24,160 bases of DNA from Dehalococcoidia bacterium (GTDB lineage Bacteria > Chloroflexota > Dehalococcoidia > SAR202 > UBA11138), in assembly GCA_012270665.1 (NCBI GenBank), contig JAAXHY010000522.1, forward strand, positions 1-24,160, given 5' to 3'. Shown here piece by piece: positions 1-7,220 of this stretch (position 1 is its first letter; every line of letters starts with the position of its first letter). The notes under the pieces are model-generated. The model did not search any database, was not told where the DNA came from, and was given only the letters and a program-made list of their open reading frames with translations. The position numbers and the translations under genes were made by a program.

Positions 1-270
1 AACCCCGGATTGGTTATCGGAATCACAGGCGGACTCGCGGGCTGGACGCTGCCCTTCCACAAGTCGAAAGAGGAACGGGAGGCCGCCGGCGACCCAAGAC
101 CCGCGATAGAAGAGCGTTACGAGTCCAAAGACAACTATCTCGAACAGGTAAGACAGGCTGCGTCTGACCTGGTTGCGGAGGGATACATGCTCGAAGAGGA
201 CATAGAGCGCGAGGCGGAAATGGCCGCCTACCGCTACGACCATTGGATGAACGGAAACGAAACAGCCTAG
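1..270 (+). CDS. C-terminal end of a probable alpha/beta hydrolase domain protein (partial)
   Basis: The reading frame is open from the first base of the window, so only the last 89 or so residues are present and the true start lies outside. The visible part has a hydrophobic stretch (LVIGITGGLAGWTLPF), a basic/acidic linker, then a helical tail with the pattern I-x-E-R-Y-x-S-K-x-x-Y-L-E-Q-V and L-V-A-E-G-Y-M-L-x-E-D. I recognise this tail from large secreted-type alpha/beta hydrolase domain proteins (Abhydrolase_10-like), where it follows the last catalytic strand. No catalytic residue is inside the window, so substrate and activity cannot be read. It ends 7 bases before the convergent PIN gene. 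Confidence 0.55.
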   Translation, partial: NPGLVIGITGGLAGWTLPFHKSKEEREAAGDPRPAIEERYESKDNYLEQVRQAASDLVAEGYMLEEDIEREAEMAAYRYDHWMNGNETA

Positions 271-277
271 ACGAGTG

Positions 278-775
278 TTACAGATCGCTTGGTATGCGGA
301 CTTCCAGCTCGTCTATCCGCTGGAAGTCCCTGTCGTTGGTGGCGATGGCGCGGATGTCGTGGCGCTGCATCATGGCGAGGGAGATGGAGTCGTTAACTAG
401 GAAGCCCGTCTGGGTCCGCAGGTTGGCGGATATTTCCAATATGTTGGCGTCAACCTGCAATATCGTGATGTGCATGTCTAATATGTGCCGGATAGCGTCG
501 GAATAGTCCTGAAGTTGTGAGACAAGTTCGGGACGGCGTCTTAACTTGCCCGGAACGTTGCCGGGCATTACGAGGCCCTTGTCCACGGCCTCTATCATCA
601 TGAGCCTGTGGGCAACTTCAAGCAGGACATGGGTGCCAGTATAAGCATCAAGTTCTCGCCGGTCACATCTTTCAAGTAAGTCTCTACATTCACGAGACGC
701 TCCAATTGAAGCGTACACGAATATGTTTGCGTCTATGTATAGTTTGGTCCTAGGCGCGACCTCACTAAATGTCAA
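278..775 (-). CDS. PIN-domain ribonuclease, toxin of a type II toxin-antitoxin pair (VapC-like)
   Basis: This 165-residue protein has the acidic residues of a PIN nuclease: D15 in LYIDANIFVY, E53 in LLEVAHRL, D129 in LVNDSISLAMM, and D148/D150 in ATNDRDF near the C-terminus. PIN proteins of this kind are metal-dependent RNases that cleave tRNA, rRNA or mRNA; the target here is unknown. It is somewhat longer than a typical VapC (about 130-140 residues) because of a helical insert around residues 60-100. Its ATG lies inside the last codons of the upstream gene (11-base overlap) and has no clear Shine-Dalgarno sequence, so it is probably translated by coupling. Toxin identity rests on family and gene order. 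Confidence 0.85.
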   Translation of the reverse strand: MTFSEVAPRTKLYIDANIFVYASIGASRECRDLLERCDRRELDAYTGTHVLLEVAHRLMMIEAVDKGLVMPGNVPGKLRRRPELVSQLQDYSDAIRHILDMHITILQVDANILEISANLRTQTGFLVNDSISLAMMQRHDIRAIATNDRDFQRIDELEVRIPSDL

Positions 776-1073
776 GGTAGCTTGGCTCTCGAAGAACTGC
801 CTCCACCGTCTCGCGGTCAGCAGGTATAATTCCCCACAGCTTATCTACCGCTTTTTTCCTTTTCTGAAGTTCTTCTTCTGTTAGGAAGTCTCCCACTGCC
901 GTTTTGACGAGACCTATCGGTTTGCCGGGAGTTTCCTTGGCGTAATGCTCGCAAATCTGCTTATAGATGCTGTCTTCAACGAATTCCTCTAAAGTGGTCC
1001 CGTTTTCATCCGCCATCTTCTTCGCGTAGCGCAGCAGGTCGTCGTCTATCGCAAGTTCGGTCTTCTTCTTCAC
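765..1073 (-). CDS. Antitoxin of the PIN toxin pair
   Basis: About 102 residues, using the GTG at 1071-1073. I chose this start because GGAGGGA lies 6 bases upstream, whereas the more distal in-frame starts (ATG at 1110-1112 and one at 1175) have no such site, and the latter would overlap the divergent gene at 1160. The N-terminus (KKKTELAIDDDLLRYAKKMA) reads like a small DNA-binding antitoxin: a short strand followed by two helices, as in ribbon-helix-helix proteins. The C-terminal part is charged and would bind the toxin. It overlaps the PIN gene by 11 bases, the usual antitoxin-first order, and such pairs generally repress their own promoter. The exact antitoxin family is not recognised. 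Confidence 0.72.
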   Translation of the reverse strand: MKKKTELAIDDDLLRYAKKMADENGTTLEEFVEDSIYKQICEHYAKETPGKPIGLVKTAVGDFLTEEELQKRKKAVDKLWGIIPADRETVEAVLREPSYLDI

Positions 1074-1137
1074 GGCGCGTCCCTCCACACTCAGATATAC
1101 TGGGACTGGCATATACTTATCTTGTTGGGCTCTAAGG

Positions 1138-1155
1138 GTATCACAGCGGCGCGAT
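1138..1155. promoter_or_regulatory. Shared 18-bp motif, copy 1 (antitoxin / VLRF1 divergent region)
   Basis: GTATCACAGCGGCGCGAT lies in the 86-base gap between the antitoxin start and the divergent release-factor gene. A 17/18 identical copy occurs at 19025-19042 upstream of the L-2-hydroxyglutarate oxidase gene. In both places the complementary strand reads CCGCTGTGATAC towards the minus-strand gene. It may be a promoter element or operator; no function is known to me. Confidence 0.35.
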
Positions 1156-1159
1156 TTGC

Positions 1160-1906
1160 ATGAATGAGACGACAAAGCAGATTGGAAAGAACGGCGTCCT
1201 CAGCCTGCTGGGCGACCTGGAGTCCGAAGGCTGTCTAGCCAGCGTATATGTATCGGCGCGGACGCAAGCGGAGCGCGACTACGAGCATCTTCTGCCGGAG
1301 GCAGGGGAGGAACGCCTTGCTGTCGCGGAGGCGCTGGAAGAATCGGGCAGCGGAGATACTGGGATGGCGATATTCGTCACCACTGACCGGGTGGTGGCAA
1401 TCAGGCCGCCAATCCCGGTGAATAATGACATCCGGGCCGCAGGCGCGCATGCCGATCCACTCCGCGGCCTGCTGAGTTCGGAACCCGTAATCGGGGTTAT
1501 ACTGCTCCGTCTTGGCAGATACGCGGTGGGCGTCCTCGAGGGCGAGACCCTCATCGCTACGAAGACAGACTCGCGCTACATGAAGAATCGACACCGCGCG
1601 GGTGGTCAGTCCCAGCGCCGCTTCGAGCGCAGCCGCGAGCGTCTTATCCGCGAACTGTACGACAAGACCTGCGAGGTCACTCGCGCTATATTCACGCCGC
1701 GCCTCGACGAAATGGAATACCTGATGATGGGTGGCGAGCGCGGCACTCTCAACGGTTTCATCAAGCGCTGTCCATTGATGCAGCGCGAACTCAACTCCAG
1801 GACACTCGCTCGCCGTCTTGCGGTGGATCAGCCCAACCAGAAGGCGCTGAAGGGCATTTCACGAGAGGTCTGGAAGAGCGGCGTGACCTTCTTGGAGCGC
1901 GTCTGA
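1160..1906 (+). CDS. Vms1/Ankzf1-like release factor (VLRF1 family, peptidyl-tRNA hydrolase)
   Basis: The 248-residue protein has an eRF1-like fold pattern: a beta-rich first half with hydrophobic strands (GMAIFVTTDRVVAI, VIGVILLRLGRYAVGVLEG), then the motif HRAGGQSQRRFERSRE at residues 145-160. The GGQSQRR loop (148-154, Q150) corresponds to the catalytic loop of the VLRF1 family, whose eukaryotic member Vms1/ANKZF1 cleaves peptidyl-tRNA on stalled large ribosomal subunits. Bacterial members are small stand-alone proteins like this one. The likely role is ribosome rescue or release of stalled nascent chains in the cytoplasm. Family assignment comes from motif recognition; activity is inferred. 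The gene stops 3 bases before the convergent SDR gene and is divergent from the toxin-antitoxin pair. Confidence 0.72.
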   Translation: MNETTKQIGKNGVLSLLGDLESEGCLASVYVSARTQAERDYEHLLPEAGEERLAVAEALEESGSGDTGMAIFVTTDRVVAIRPPIPVNNDIRAAGAHADPLRGLLSSEPVIGVILLRLGRYAVGVLEGETLIATKTDSRYMKNRHRAGGQSQRRFERSRERLIRELYDKTCEVTRAIFTPRLDEMEYLMMGGERGTLNGFIKRCPLMQRELNSRTLARRLAVDQPNQKALKGISREVWKSGVTFLERV

Positions 1907-1909
1907 GGA

Positions 1910-2680
1910 TCAGCGCGCCGTGTAGCCGCCGTCCACCGTGAGCGCGGCGCCGGTAACGTAGCTAGCGTCGTCCGATGCGAGATAGAGCGCGACGTTCGCT
2001 ATCTCATCCGGCCTGCCCAGCCTACCCATGGGATGAAGTCCTTCGAGCAATGCGTTGGTCTCCGGGTCCTCCGTAAGGGCCTTGGTGAAATTGGTCGAGA
2101 CGAATCCCGGACACAGGCAGTTCACCCTGATGTTCTTGCGCGCGCTGTCAATTGCCAGGGTGCGCGTGAACTGCACGACCCCTCCCTTGGAGGGCGGATA
2201 TGGGTTGAACCCGCCCCCGATGCCAACGGGATAGCCCACCAGTCCCATGATGGAGGCGAGGTTGATTATCGAGCCGCCGCCCGCCTTCTCCATCTCCGGG
2301 ACGGCGTACCAGCACATGAGGTAAGTCCCCTTCAGATTCACATCCATTACCTTGTCCCAGACCGCTTCTGGAGACGCGCCCTCAGGGAGAGCGTTTCTCG
2401 CGCTGATCCCTGCGCTGTTGACCAGTATGTCCAGGCGTCCGAACTCGCTGACTGTCTCCCTCACGACGCTCTCAGCGTCCTCCCCGACCGACACATCGCC
2501 GGGGACGGCGATTGCGCGCCCACCCGACGCCTTCACCTCATTAGCGGTTTCCCGTGCGTTCGAGGGTGAAATGTCGGAAGCGACAACACTCGATCCTTCC
2601 TGAGCGAAAAGCAGAGCGACCGCGCGTCCGATACCGGAGCCTGCCCCTGTGACCAATGCAACCTTATCTTTCAGACGCAT
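1910..2680 (-). CDS. SDR-family NAD(P)-dependent oxidoreductase
   Basis: A classical short-chain dehydrogenase of 256 residues. The Rossmann glycine motif TGAGSGIG is at residues 11-18, the NSAG strand end at 88-91, N115 in DVNLKG, the catalytic serine at S143 (INLAS), Y161 and K165 in YPPSK, and the CPG turn follows beta-6. The S-to-Y spacing is 18 residues, slightly longer than usual, because of a glycine-rich insert (GYPVGIGGGFNP). The C-terminus (DDASYVTGAALTVDGGYTAR) is that of FabG/glucose-1-dehydrogenase-like enzymes. It oxidises a hydroxyl or reduces a carbonyl; the substrate cannot be told from sequence. The acidic D36 at the end of beta-2 (SVVASDIS) suggests NAD rather than NADP. 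It is divergent from the P-loop gene across a 121-base gap with a palindrome. Confidence 0.9.
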   Translation of the reverse strand: MRLKDKVALVTGAGSGIGRAVALLFAQEGSSVVASDISPSNARETANEVKASGGRAIAVPGDVSVGEDAESVVRETVSEFGRLDILVNSAGISARNALPEGASPEAVWDKVMDVNLKGTYLMCWYAVPEMEKAGGGSIINLASIMGLVGYPVGIGGGFNPYPPSKGGVVQFTRTLAIDSARKNIRVNCLCPGFVSTNFTKALTEDPETNALLEGLHPMGRLGRPDEIANVALYLASDDASYVTGAALTVDGGYTAR

Positions 2681-2736
2681 TCTTATACATCCCTATTGCT
2701 CCGTGTCCAGACGTTCGCGCGTTCATGTGTTCATTC

Positions 2737-2750
2737 GATACTATAGTATC
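2737..2750. promoter_or_regulatory. Perfect 14-bp palindrome in the SDR/P-loop divergent promoter region
   Basis: GATACTATAGTATC is a perfect dyad in the 121-base gap between the divergent SDR and P-loop genes. Each half contains TACTAT, a plausible -10 hexamer, one per strand. A regulator bound here could cover both promoters. The core resembles the repeated sites at 23863-23888 and 23963-23988. Confidence 0.45.
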
Positions 2751-2801
2751 CTTTCAGATGTCCGAGTGCATCAAAGCGGCAATCAATTTCGGAAAGTTTC
2801 A

Positions 2802-3353
2802 GTGGACTCCAATTCCAAGCGCATAGTAGTCGTGGGAACGTCGGGCGCGGGCAAGACGACGCTCGCGAGCGAACTCGCCCGCCTGCTGGATGTGTCCCAC
2901 TTCGAGTTGGACGCATATCGCCATGGTCCAAACTGGACCGAAACCCCGAACGATATTTTCAGACAGAGGATATCGGACGCGCTCACCGGACATGACTGGG
3001 TTGTGGACGGAAACTACTCCGTAGCGCGGGATATAGTCTGGGCGAGAGCGACGACGATAGTGTGGCTTGACTATCCTTTCTACGTAACATTCTCACGATT
3101 GTTCCGCAGAACGATGAGCAGGTACCTCAAGCGCACAGAACTGTGGAATGGCAACAGGGAGGATCTCAAAGGAGTCCTCTTCACCAGGGACTCCCTGTTC
3201 GTATGGGCTTTCAGGACTCACTGGAGCCGCAGAAAGTCGCTGCCCGCTGCCTTCGCTCGACCTGAGTATGCCCACCTGGAAGTGTTGAGGTTCCGTTCGC
3301 CCCGCGCCGCCAACAGGTGGCTGAACGCGCTCGGTCGAGCGACATTCGAATAG
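2802..3353 (+). CDS. P-loop NTPase, adenylate-kinase / topology-modulation (FlaR)-like
   Basis: I use the GTG at 2802 (183 residues) because GGAAAG precedes it by 5 bases. A longer in-frame start at 2649 would run back into the SDR coding region and add 51 residues without family character. The protein opens with a strand and Walker A (KRIVVVGTSGAGKTTLASEL), followed by HFELDAYRHGPNW, a DGNYSVARDIVWARA region and VWLDYP, the layout of small kinase-like proteins annotated as DNA topology modulation protein FlaR or adenylate-kinase-like. These bind ATP and probably phosphorylate a small molecule, but the substrate is not established. The C-terminal half is rich in arginine and aromatic residues (RLFRRTMSRYLKR). 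It ends 7 bases from the convergent barrel-protein gene. Confidence 0.75.
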   Translation: MDSNSKRIVVVGTSGAGKTTLASELARLLDVSHFELDAYRHGPNWTETPNDIFRQRISDALTGHDWVVDGNYSVARDIVWARATTIVWLDYPFYVTFSRLFRRTMSRYLKRTELWNGNREDLKGVLFTRDSLFVWAFRTHWSRRKSLPAAFARPEYAHLEVLRFRSPRAANRWLNALGRATFE

Positions 3354-3360
3354 CGTTCGA

Positions 3361-3684
3361 CTACAAGTCCATCATCTTGTCGGGTGTGAGCAATTCCATG
3401 AACTCTATCCGGCTGCTCTCCACGAACTCTAAGGCCGCGCGTCCGGCGTTTAGTACCTCTTGCGGGATGTTGTTGCCTTCCCGCATCGGCGACATGATTG
3501 CTTCCTCCGTCCACTCCAGTACCACCACGTTGGTTTCGCCCGGCAAAGTGCCGCCGTTGAAATAGACTTTGAACTCGCCCCGGTGTCCGGCGTCGTGATA
3601 CATCTGAGCCTGCCTATGGATCATAGTGGCAACCCTGCGGGCTTCGCCGGGCTTGGTATTGAAGATTCTTCTCACCAGGTACAT
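3361..3684 (-). CDS. Small dimeric alpha/beta-barrel-like protein, function unknown
   Basis: A 107-residue protein starting MYLVRRIFNTKPG, with GGGAG-type ribosome-binding sequence (GCGGGAG) 6 bases before the ATG. The order of a strand, a long helix (EARRVATMIHRQAQMYHDAG), then strands with FKVYFNGGTLPGE and NVVVLEWTEE looks like a ferredoxin-like dimeric alpha/beta barrel (NIPSNAP/ABM-like). I recall similar proteins from marine Chloroflexota with the ending ELLTPDKxxD. No catalytic residue can be named. It stands alone, convergent with the P-loop gene. Confidence 0.6.
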   Translation of the reverse strand: MYLVRRIFNTKPGEARRVATMIHRQAQMYHDAGHRGEFKVYFNGGTLPGETNVVVLEWTEEAIMSPMREGNNIPQEVLNAGRAALEFVESSRIEFMELLTPDKMMDL

Positions 3685-3753
3685 TGTAAACTCCCGCTTA
3701 TGAAACTCTTCTGGTCATTAGGACATGTCAGCTTTGAACGAGCAAAGTCTTGG

Positions 3754-3781
3754 TTGCAATTTCTAATTTGAAATTTATACT
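3754..3781 (+). promoter_or_regulatory. Probable sigma-70 promoter of the ABC-pyrE operon
   Basis: TTGCAA (3754-3759) and TATACT (3776-3781) are separated by 16 bases in an AT-rich stretch 63 bases upstream of the ATPase start. It is the only good hexamer pair in the 159-base gap. Confidence 0.5.
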
Positions 3782-3843
3782 ATATGACGATTCGGCAAGT
3801 CCATAGAAGCCTGTTTCCGTAGCTCCCACGCAAAGACGGAACT

Positions 3844-4650
3844 TTGAACACCATCTCCAGACCTTACCATGTCAGTATAAGAGAAGTGCGCAAGATATTC
3901 GACGATGAAGCGGACGGCAGGTACGTGCTTGAGGACATCAATCTGGATATCGCGCGCGGAGAGTTTCTGTGTCTGATCGGACCGAGTGGATGTGGCAAGT
4001 CAACACTGTTGAGACTCGTCGGGGGGCTAATCGAGCCAACCTCCGGAGAAATACGGATCGGCCGCCTGACACCCGCCGAGGCGCAGGCAAACAAAGCGAT
4101 AGGGTTCGTATTCCAAGAGCCGTCACTACTTCCTTGGCGCACGGTCACGGACAATATCCGTCTGCCACTCGAAGTCAATCTCCGGAACAATCCCGAAAGC
4201 GCGCGCTCCGTATCGGAATTGCTCCATCTGGTTGGGTTGGACGGATACGCCGACTACTACCCCTCTCAGATATCCGGTGGAATGTTGCAGCGCGTGGCGC
4301 TTGCGCGGGCATTGGCGTCCGGAGCCTCCTTGCTCCTGATGGACGAACCATTTGGAGCCCTGGATGAGATAACGCGGGCGGCGATGGGCTATGAACTGCT
4401 CAGAATATGGAACACAGACAAGAAGAGCGTCGTATTCGTTACTCACAGCATTTCAGAGGCCGTCACGCTCTCCGACAGGGTGGCTGTGATGTCGAGAAGG
4501 CCCGGACGCATAGTGGAGATGGTCGAAATAGATCTTCCAAGGCCACGCGCCCGCAGCATGGAACGCAATCCCGCGTTTCGGCGATATTCGGAATGGCTAC
4601 ACGATCTTCTCTGGCAGGGGAACCAGGATGAACAAGCAGTCGCTCGATAA
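3844..4650 (+). CDS. ABC transporter ATP-binding protein, SsuB/TauB/ThiZ class
   Basis: The 268-residue protein has Walker A GPSGCGKST at 46-54, Q91 in the Q-loop (VFQEPSLLPW), signature ISGGM at 143-147 (the first position usually L), Walker B LLLMDEPFGALDE with D167/E168, and the switch histidine H201 in FVTHSISEAV. The LLPW Q-loop and the EAVTLSDRVAVMS tail are typical of importers of sulfonates, taurine, nitrate or thiamine precursors. I use the TTG at 3844 because no ATG is in frame and the first strand (HVSIREVRKIF) begins 8 residues later. It energises the permease encoded next, whose start overlaps this gene by 23 bases, and acts at the inner face of the membrane. Confidence 0.92.
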   Translation: MNTISRPYHVSIREVRKIFDDEADGRYVLEDINLDIARGEFLCLIGPSGCGKSTLLRLVGGLIEPTSGEIRIGRLTPAEAQANKAIGFVFQEPSLLPWRTVTDNIRLPLEVNLRNNPESARSVSELLHLVGLDGYADYYPSQISGGMLQRVALARALASGASLLLMDEPFGALDEITRAAMGYELLRIWNTDKKSVVFVTHSISEAVTLSDRVAVMSRRPGRIVEMVEIDLPRPRARSMERNPAFRRYSEWLHDLLWQGNQDEQAVAR

Positions 4651-5479
4651 CCGGATTGGAGTTGCCGGGCAACCGAGACGCAGACTATCCATCAACTGGC
4701 TGAGGCTGCATATTCCAGGTGTCGGCCTGAGCTATTTGCTGCCTCCGGTTATTGCGTTGGGCATAGCCGGAGCAATATGGGAGGTCTGGACGCGACTTGC
4801 GAGTGTACCTACTTACATCGTTCCGGCCCCGTCCAAAGTGCTGGACAGGCTAATGGGGGACTTGCTGTTCTTCGCCGGGGAGGGAATGGTCACGCTTTCA
4901 GAGGCGCTGGTGGGCTTTGCGCTGGGAACCTTAGTTGCGCTCGTGGGCGCGACGCTGATGACCCAGTCCCGCTTCATAGAACGCAGCCTTCTACCACTGG
5001 CAATCATGGTAAAGGTTACCCCGGTCGTTGCGATTGCTCCGCTGTTGGTAATCTGGTTCGGCTTCGGACCGGCGCCAAAGGTACTCATAGTCGCCCTGAT
5101 TACGTTCTTCCCCGTCCTCGTCAACGCTGTGACTGGATTCAGATCCGTGGACAGGGGGGCAATGGACTTCCTGTGTTCGGTGCGCGCGTCGCGCCGTGAG
5201 ATATTCCTGAAGCTCAGGGCGCCAAGCGCGATGCCCTATTTGTTCTCCGCGTTTCGAGTTTCCTGCCCTCTCGCGATAATAGGCGCGGTCATAGGGGAGT
5301 GGTTCAGCGCCAACAGGGGGCTCGGCAGTGTGATAGTCGTGGCGCACGCCAACCTGGATATGCCCACCCTGTTCAGCGCCATCTTCGTACTGTCGCTCAT
5401 GGGCATCGGCCTGACTATTGCGCTGGCTGTCGTCGAGAAGAAGGCGCTGTTCTGGCACGAATCTTCCAATGTGATGTAG
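4628..5479 (+). CDS. ABC transporter permease, SsuC/ThiX-like
   Basis: A 283-residue integral membrane protein with a basic cytoplasmic N-terminus (about 30 residues), a first membrane segment near 31-52 (LLPPVIALGIAGAIWEVW), and about five further segments. The EAA-type coupling loop is visible as DFLCSVRASRREIFLKLRAP, followed by a helix-turn contacting the ATPase. FGFGPAPKVLIVALITFFPVLVNAVTGF is the conserved core of the nitrate/sulfonate/taurine/HMP-precursor permease family. The start codon lies within the ATPase gene, indicating translational coupling. It forms the membrane channel; substrate choice comes from the lipoprotein downstream. Confidence 0.92.
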   Translation: MNKQSLDNRIGVAGQPRRRLSINWLRLHIPGVGLSYLLPPVIALGIAGAIWEVWTRLASVPTYIVPAPSKVLDRLMGDLLFFAGEGMVTLSEALVGFALGTLVALVGATLMTQSRFIERSLLPLAIMVKVTPVVAIAPLLVIWFGFGPAPKVLIVALITFFPVLVNAVTGFRSVDRGAMDFLCSVRASRREIFLKLRAPSAMPYLFSAFRVSCPLAIIGAVIGEWFSANRGLGSVIVVAHANLDMPTLFSAIFVLSLMGIGLTIALAVVEKKALFWHESSNVM

Positions 5480-5517
5480 ATCAATATCTTATGTACCGGA
5501 TAGGAAAGCGCCTGCAC

Positions 5518-6531
5518 ATGAATAGAGTAACAACCATCTCCTTCGCGCATATAGTATTGCTGTCGGCTCTTCTTGCATTCGGATGCTCCGAACCCGAACC
5601 TGAAGTGAAGAGTGTAAGGTTCGTCGCGGGCTACAAGGCTCAGGCCAATCTCCCGCTGGTCGCGGTGTATGCGGCCCAGGAGAAAGGATACTTCGAGGAA
5701 CAGGGTCTCGAAGTTGATATTCAGCACTCCATCGGCGATTCGATGAATCTGCTCATGGGTGGCGAGGCGGAATTCGTATCCGCGGACGCCGGATACACCC
5801 TGAAACTCAGATCCGACCCCGGACTGCCTATCGTCGCGATAGCGCTGTTCGGTCAGCGAGGGCAGCAGTCGTTCATCGCGCTCTCCGATTCAGGTATCAG
5901 TGAGCCGCGCGACTGGGAGGGCAAGACATTTGGGTACAAAGGCACCGTTCCTCCCGAATACCTGGCCATAGTGAACTCGGCGCAGGTGGACAGGTCCAAG
6001 ATACAGGAAGTAAGGGTCGGGTACGATCCGCGCGTTCTGACCGAAGGCCAGGTCGACTTACTGGCCGTGTTCAAGTCCAACGAGCCGAACATAGTGCGCG
6101 GCCTCGGATTCGACGTGGTGGCATTCGACGCGGCTGACTACGGTATGCAGACCATGGGTCTGACGTATGTCACGCGCCAGGACTTCGCGGAAGAGAATCC
6201 CGAAACCGCAACCCGCTTCCTGAAGGCGACGATGAAGGGCATGGAGTACGCTTTCACCAACACCGAAGAGGCGCTGGACATGGTGATCAAGTACGCGGAG
6301 GGCGAGGACCGCGAGCACATGCGGTACATGATGCTGGAGGAGCGGAGAGACGCTACTTCGCCGCTTACCGAGCGGAACGGATTTGGCTGGATGACTGCCG
6401 AGCAGTGGCAGAGCTTCCATGACTCGCTTCTGGAATATGGAGGTCTGTCGAACGCCGTGGACGTAGATTCGGTATTCACTGACCGTTTTCTGGATGAGAT
6501 TTACGAGGACGGTGTTCTACAATGGCCATAG
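5518..6531 (+). CDS. ABC substrate-binding lipoprotein, NMT1/THI5/SsuA-like
   Basis: I chose the ATG at 5518 (337 residues): it gives a compact signal peptide (MNR, then a hydrophobic run) ending at a lipobox-like LLAFGC with C23, and AGGAAAG lies about 9 bases upstream. In-frame starts at 5491 and further back only lengthen the N-terminus. The mature part starts with VRFVAGYKAQANLPLVAVYAAQEKG; the K-G-Y-F-E-E-Q-G-L-E-V pattern and the GGEAEFVSADAG loop are those of NMT1/THI5-like and SsuA-like binding proteins. These capture sulfonates, nitrate or hydroxymethylpyrimidine precursors outside the membrane. The adjacent orotate phosphoribosyltransferase makes a pyrimidine-type ligand plausible but unproven. 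The gap to the permease is 38 bases. Confidence 0.88.
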   Translation: MNRVTTISFAHIVLLSALLAFGCSEPEPEVKSVRFVAGYKAQANLPLVAVYAAQEKGYFEEQGLEVDIQHSIGDSMNLLMGGEAEFVSADAGYTLKLRSDPGLPIVAIALFGQRGQQSFIALSDSGISEPRDWEGKTFGYKGTVPPEYLAIVNSAQVDRSKIQEVRVGYDPRVLTEGQVDLLAVFKSNEPNIVRGLGFDVVAFDAADYGMQTMGLTYVTRQDFAEENPETATRFLKATMKGMEYAFTNTEEALDMVIKYAEGEDREHMRYMMLEERRDATSPLTERNGFGWMTAEQWQSFHDSLLEYGGLSNAVDVDSVFTDRFLDEIYEDGVLQWP

Positions 6532-6550
6532 GGGGCCATAGGGCCTATGG
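6526..6550. repeat. Short direct and inverted repeat between the binding-protein gene and pyrE
   Basis: CCATAGGG occurs at 6526-6533 and again at 6536-6543, and the second copy is followed at once by its inverse CCTATGG (6544-6550), giving the 15-bp dyad CCATAGGGCCTATGG. The first copy contains the stop codon of the lipoprotein gene. The RNA could fold in two alternative ways, which would suit an attenuator or processing site in the 63-base spacer. Confidence 0.35.
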
Positions 6551-6594
6551 ACGAACGTCGGCTTCGGATACACCAGATCTCATAGAGGCGTTAG

Positions 6595-7182
6595 ATGGAT
6601 AACTCGAAAACAGCCAGTCAGCAGGCTTCCGAGATCCTGGAACTGGCAATAGATAAAGGAGCGCTGTCATTCGGAGAGTTTCGCCTCACGGCAGGCGGAA
6701 CCAGCAGCTACTACTTCGACGGACGCATCCTGACCCTGGACCCGGAGGGCGGGTACCGTGTGGCCAAGGCATTCCTGCCGATAATCAGGGAGTGCGGCGC
6801 CAAGGCGATTGCGGGGCCGACGCTTGGCGCGGACCCCATCGTATCTGCGGTATCGGTTTTGAGCCATGTCGAAGGCTGCCCTGTTGTGGGCCTGATAGTG
6901 CGCGGGGAGGCCAAGGGACACGGCGGCAAGAGGGCCATAGAAGGGCCAACGGATACACTCGACGCAGGCGCGCCGGTTGTAGTAGTGGACGATACATGCA
7001 CTACGGGGGGCAGTTTGTTCCGCGCCATCGCAGCGGTGGAGAGCGCGGGATACAAGGTCGTCAAGGCGCTCTCGATACTGGACAGGAACGAGGGCGGAAG
7101 CGCGGAACTGAAGCGGAGAGGGTACTCTTACCAAGCGCTGCTGTCGGCGAACGAACAGGGCGAGATCAATCCGTCGGACTGA
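6595..7182 (+). CDS. pyrE: Orotate phosphoribosyltransferase
   Basis: A 195-residue type I phosphoribosyltransferase. The PRPP-binding motif VVVVDDTCTTGGS is at 128-140, the flexible catalytic loop with RGEAKGHGGKRAIEG at 103-117, and the N-terminal hood FGEFRLTAGGTSSYYFDGR at 27-44 is characteristic of PyrE. It joins orotate to PRPP to give OMP, the fifth step of pyrimidine synthesis, in the cytoplasm. AGAGG sits 7 bases before the ATG. It follows the transporter genes on the same strand and may use preformed pyrimidine bases brought in by them. A paralogue acting on another base cannot be excluded, since no other pyr genes are nearby. It is convergent with the TauE gene 38 bases away. Confidence 0.9.
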   Translation: MDNSKTASQQASEILELAIDKGALSFGEFRLTAGGTSSYYFDGRILTLDPEGGYRVAKAFLPIIRECGAKAIAGPTLGADPIVSAVSVLSHVEGCPVVGLIVRGEAKGHGGKRAIEGPTDTLDAGAPVVVVDDTCTTGGSLFRAIAAVESAGYKVVKALSILDRNEGGSAELKRRGYSYQALLSANEQGEINPSD

Positions 7183-7220
7183 CTCATCCTATGCTATGCA
7201 GACCCTTTACCTCTATTTCC

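Noticed and set aside
1074..1175. Longer antitoxin start
   Set aside because: It would overlap the divergent gene and lacks a ribosome-binding site, which GTG 1073 has.
2649..2801. 51-residue extension of the P-loop protein
   Set aside because: It starts inside the SDR gene and has no family character; GTG 2802 with GGAAAG fits better.
5299..5517. N-terminal extension of the binding lipoprotein
   Set aside because: It overlaps the permease gene, and the signal peptide with lipobox begins at the ATG at 5518.
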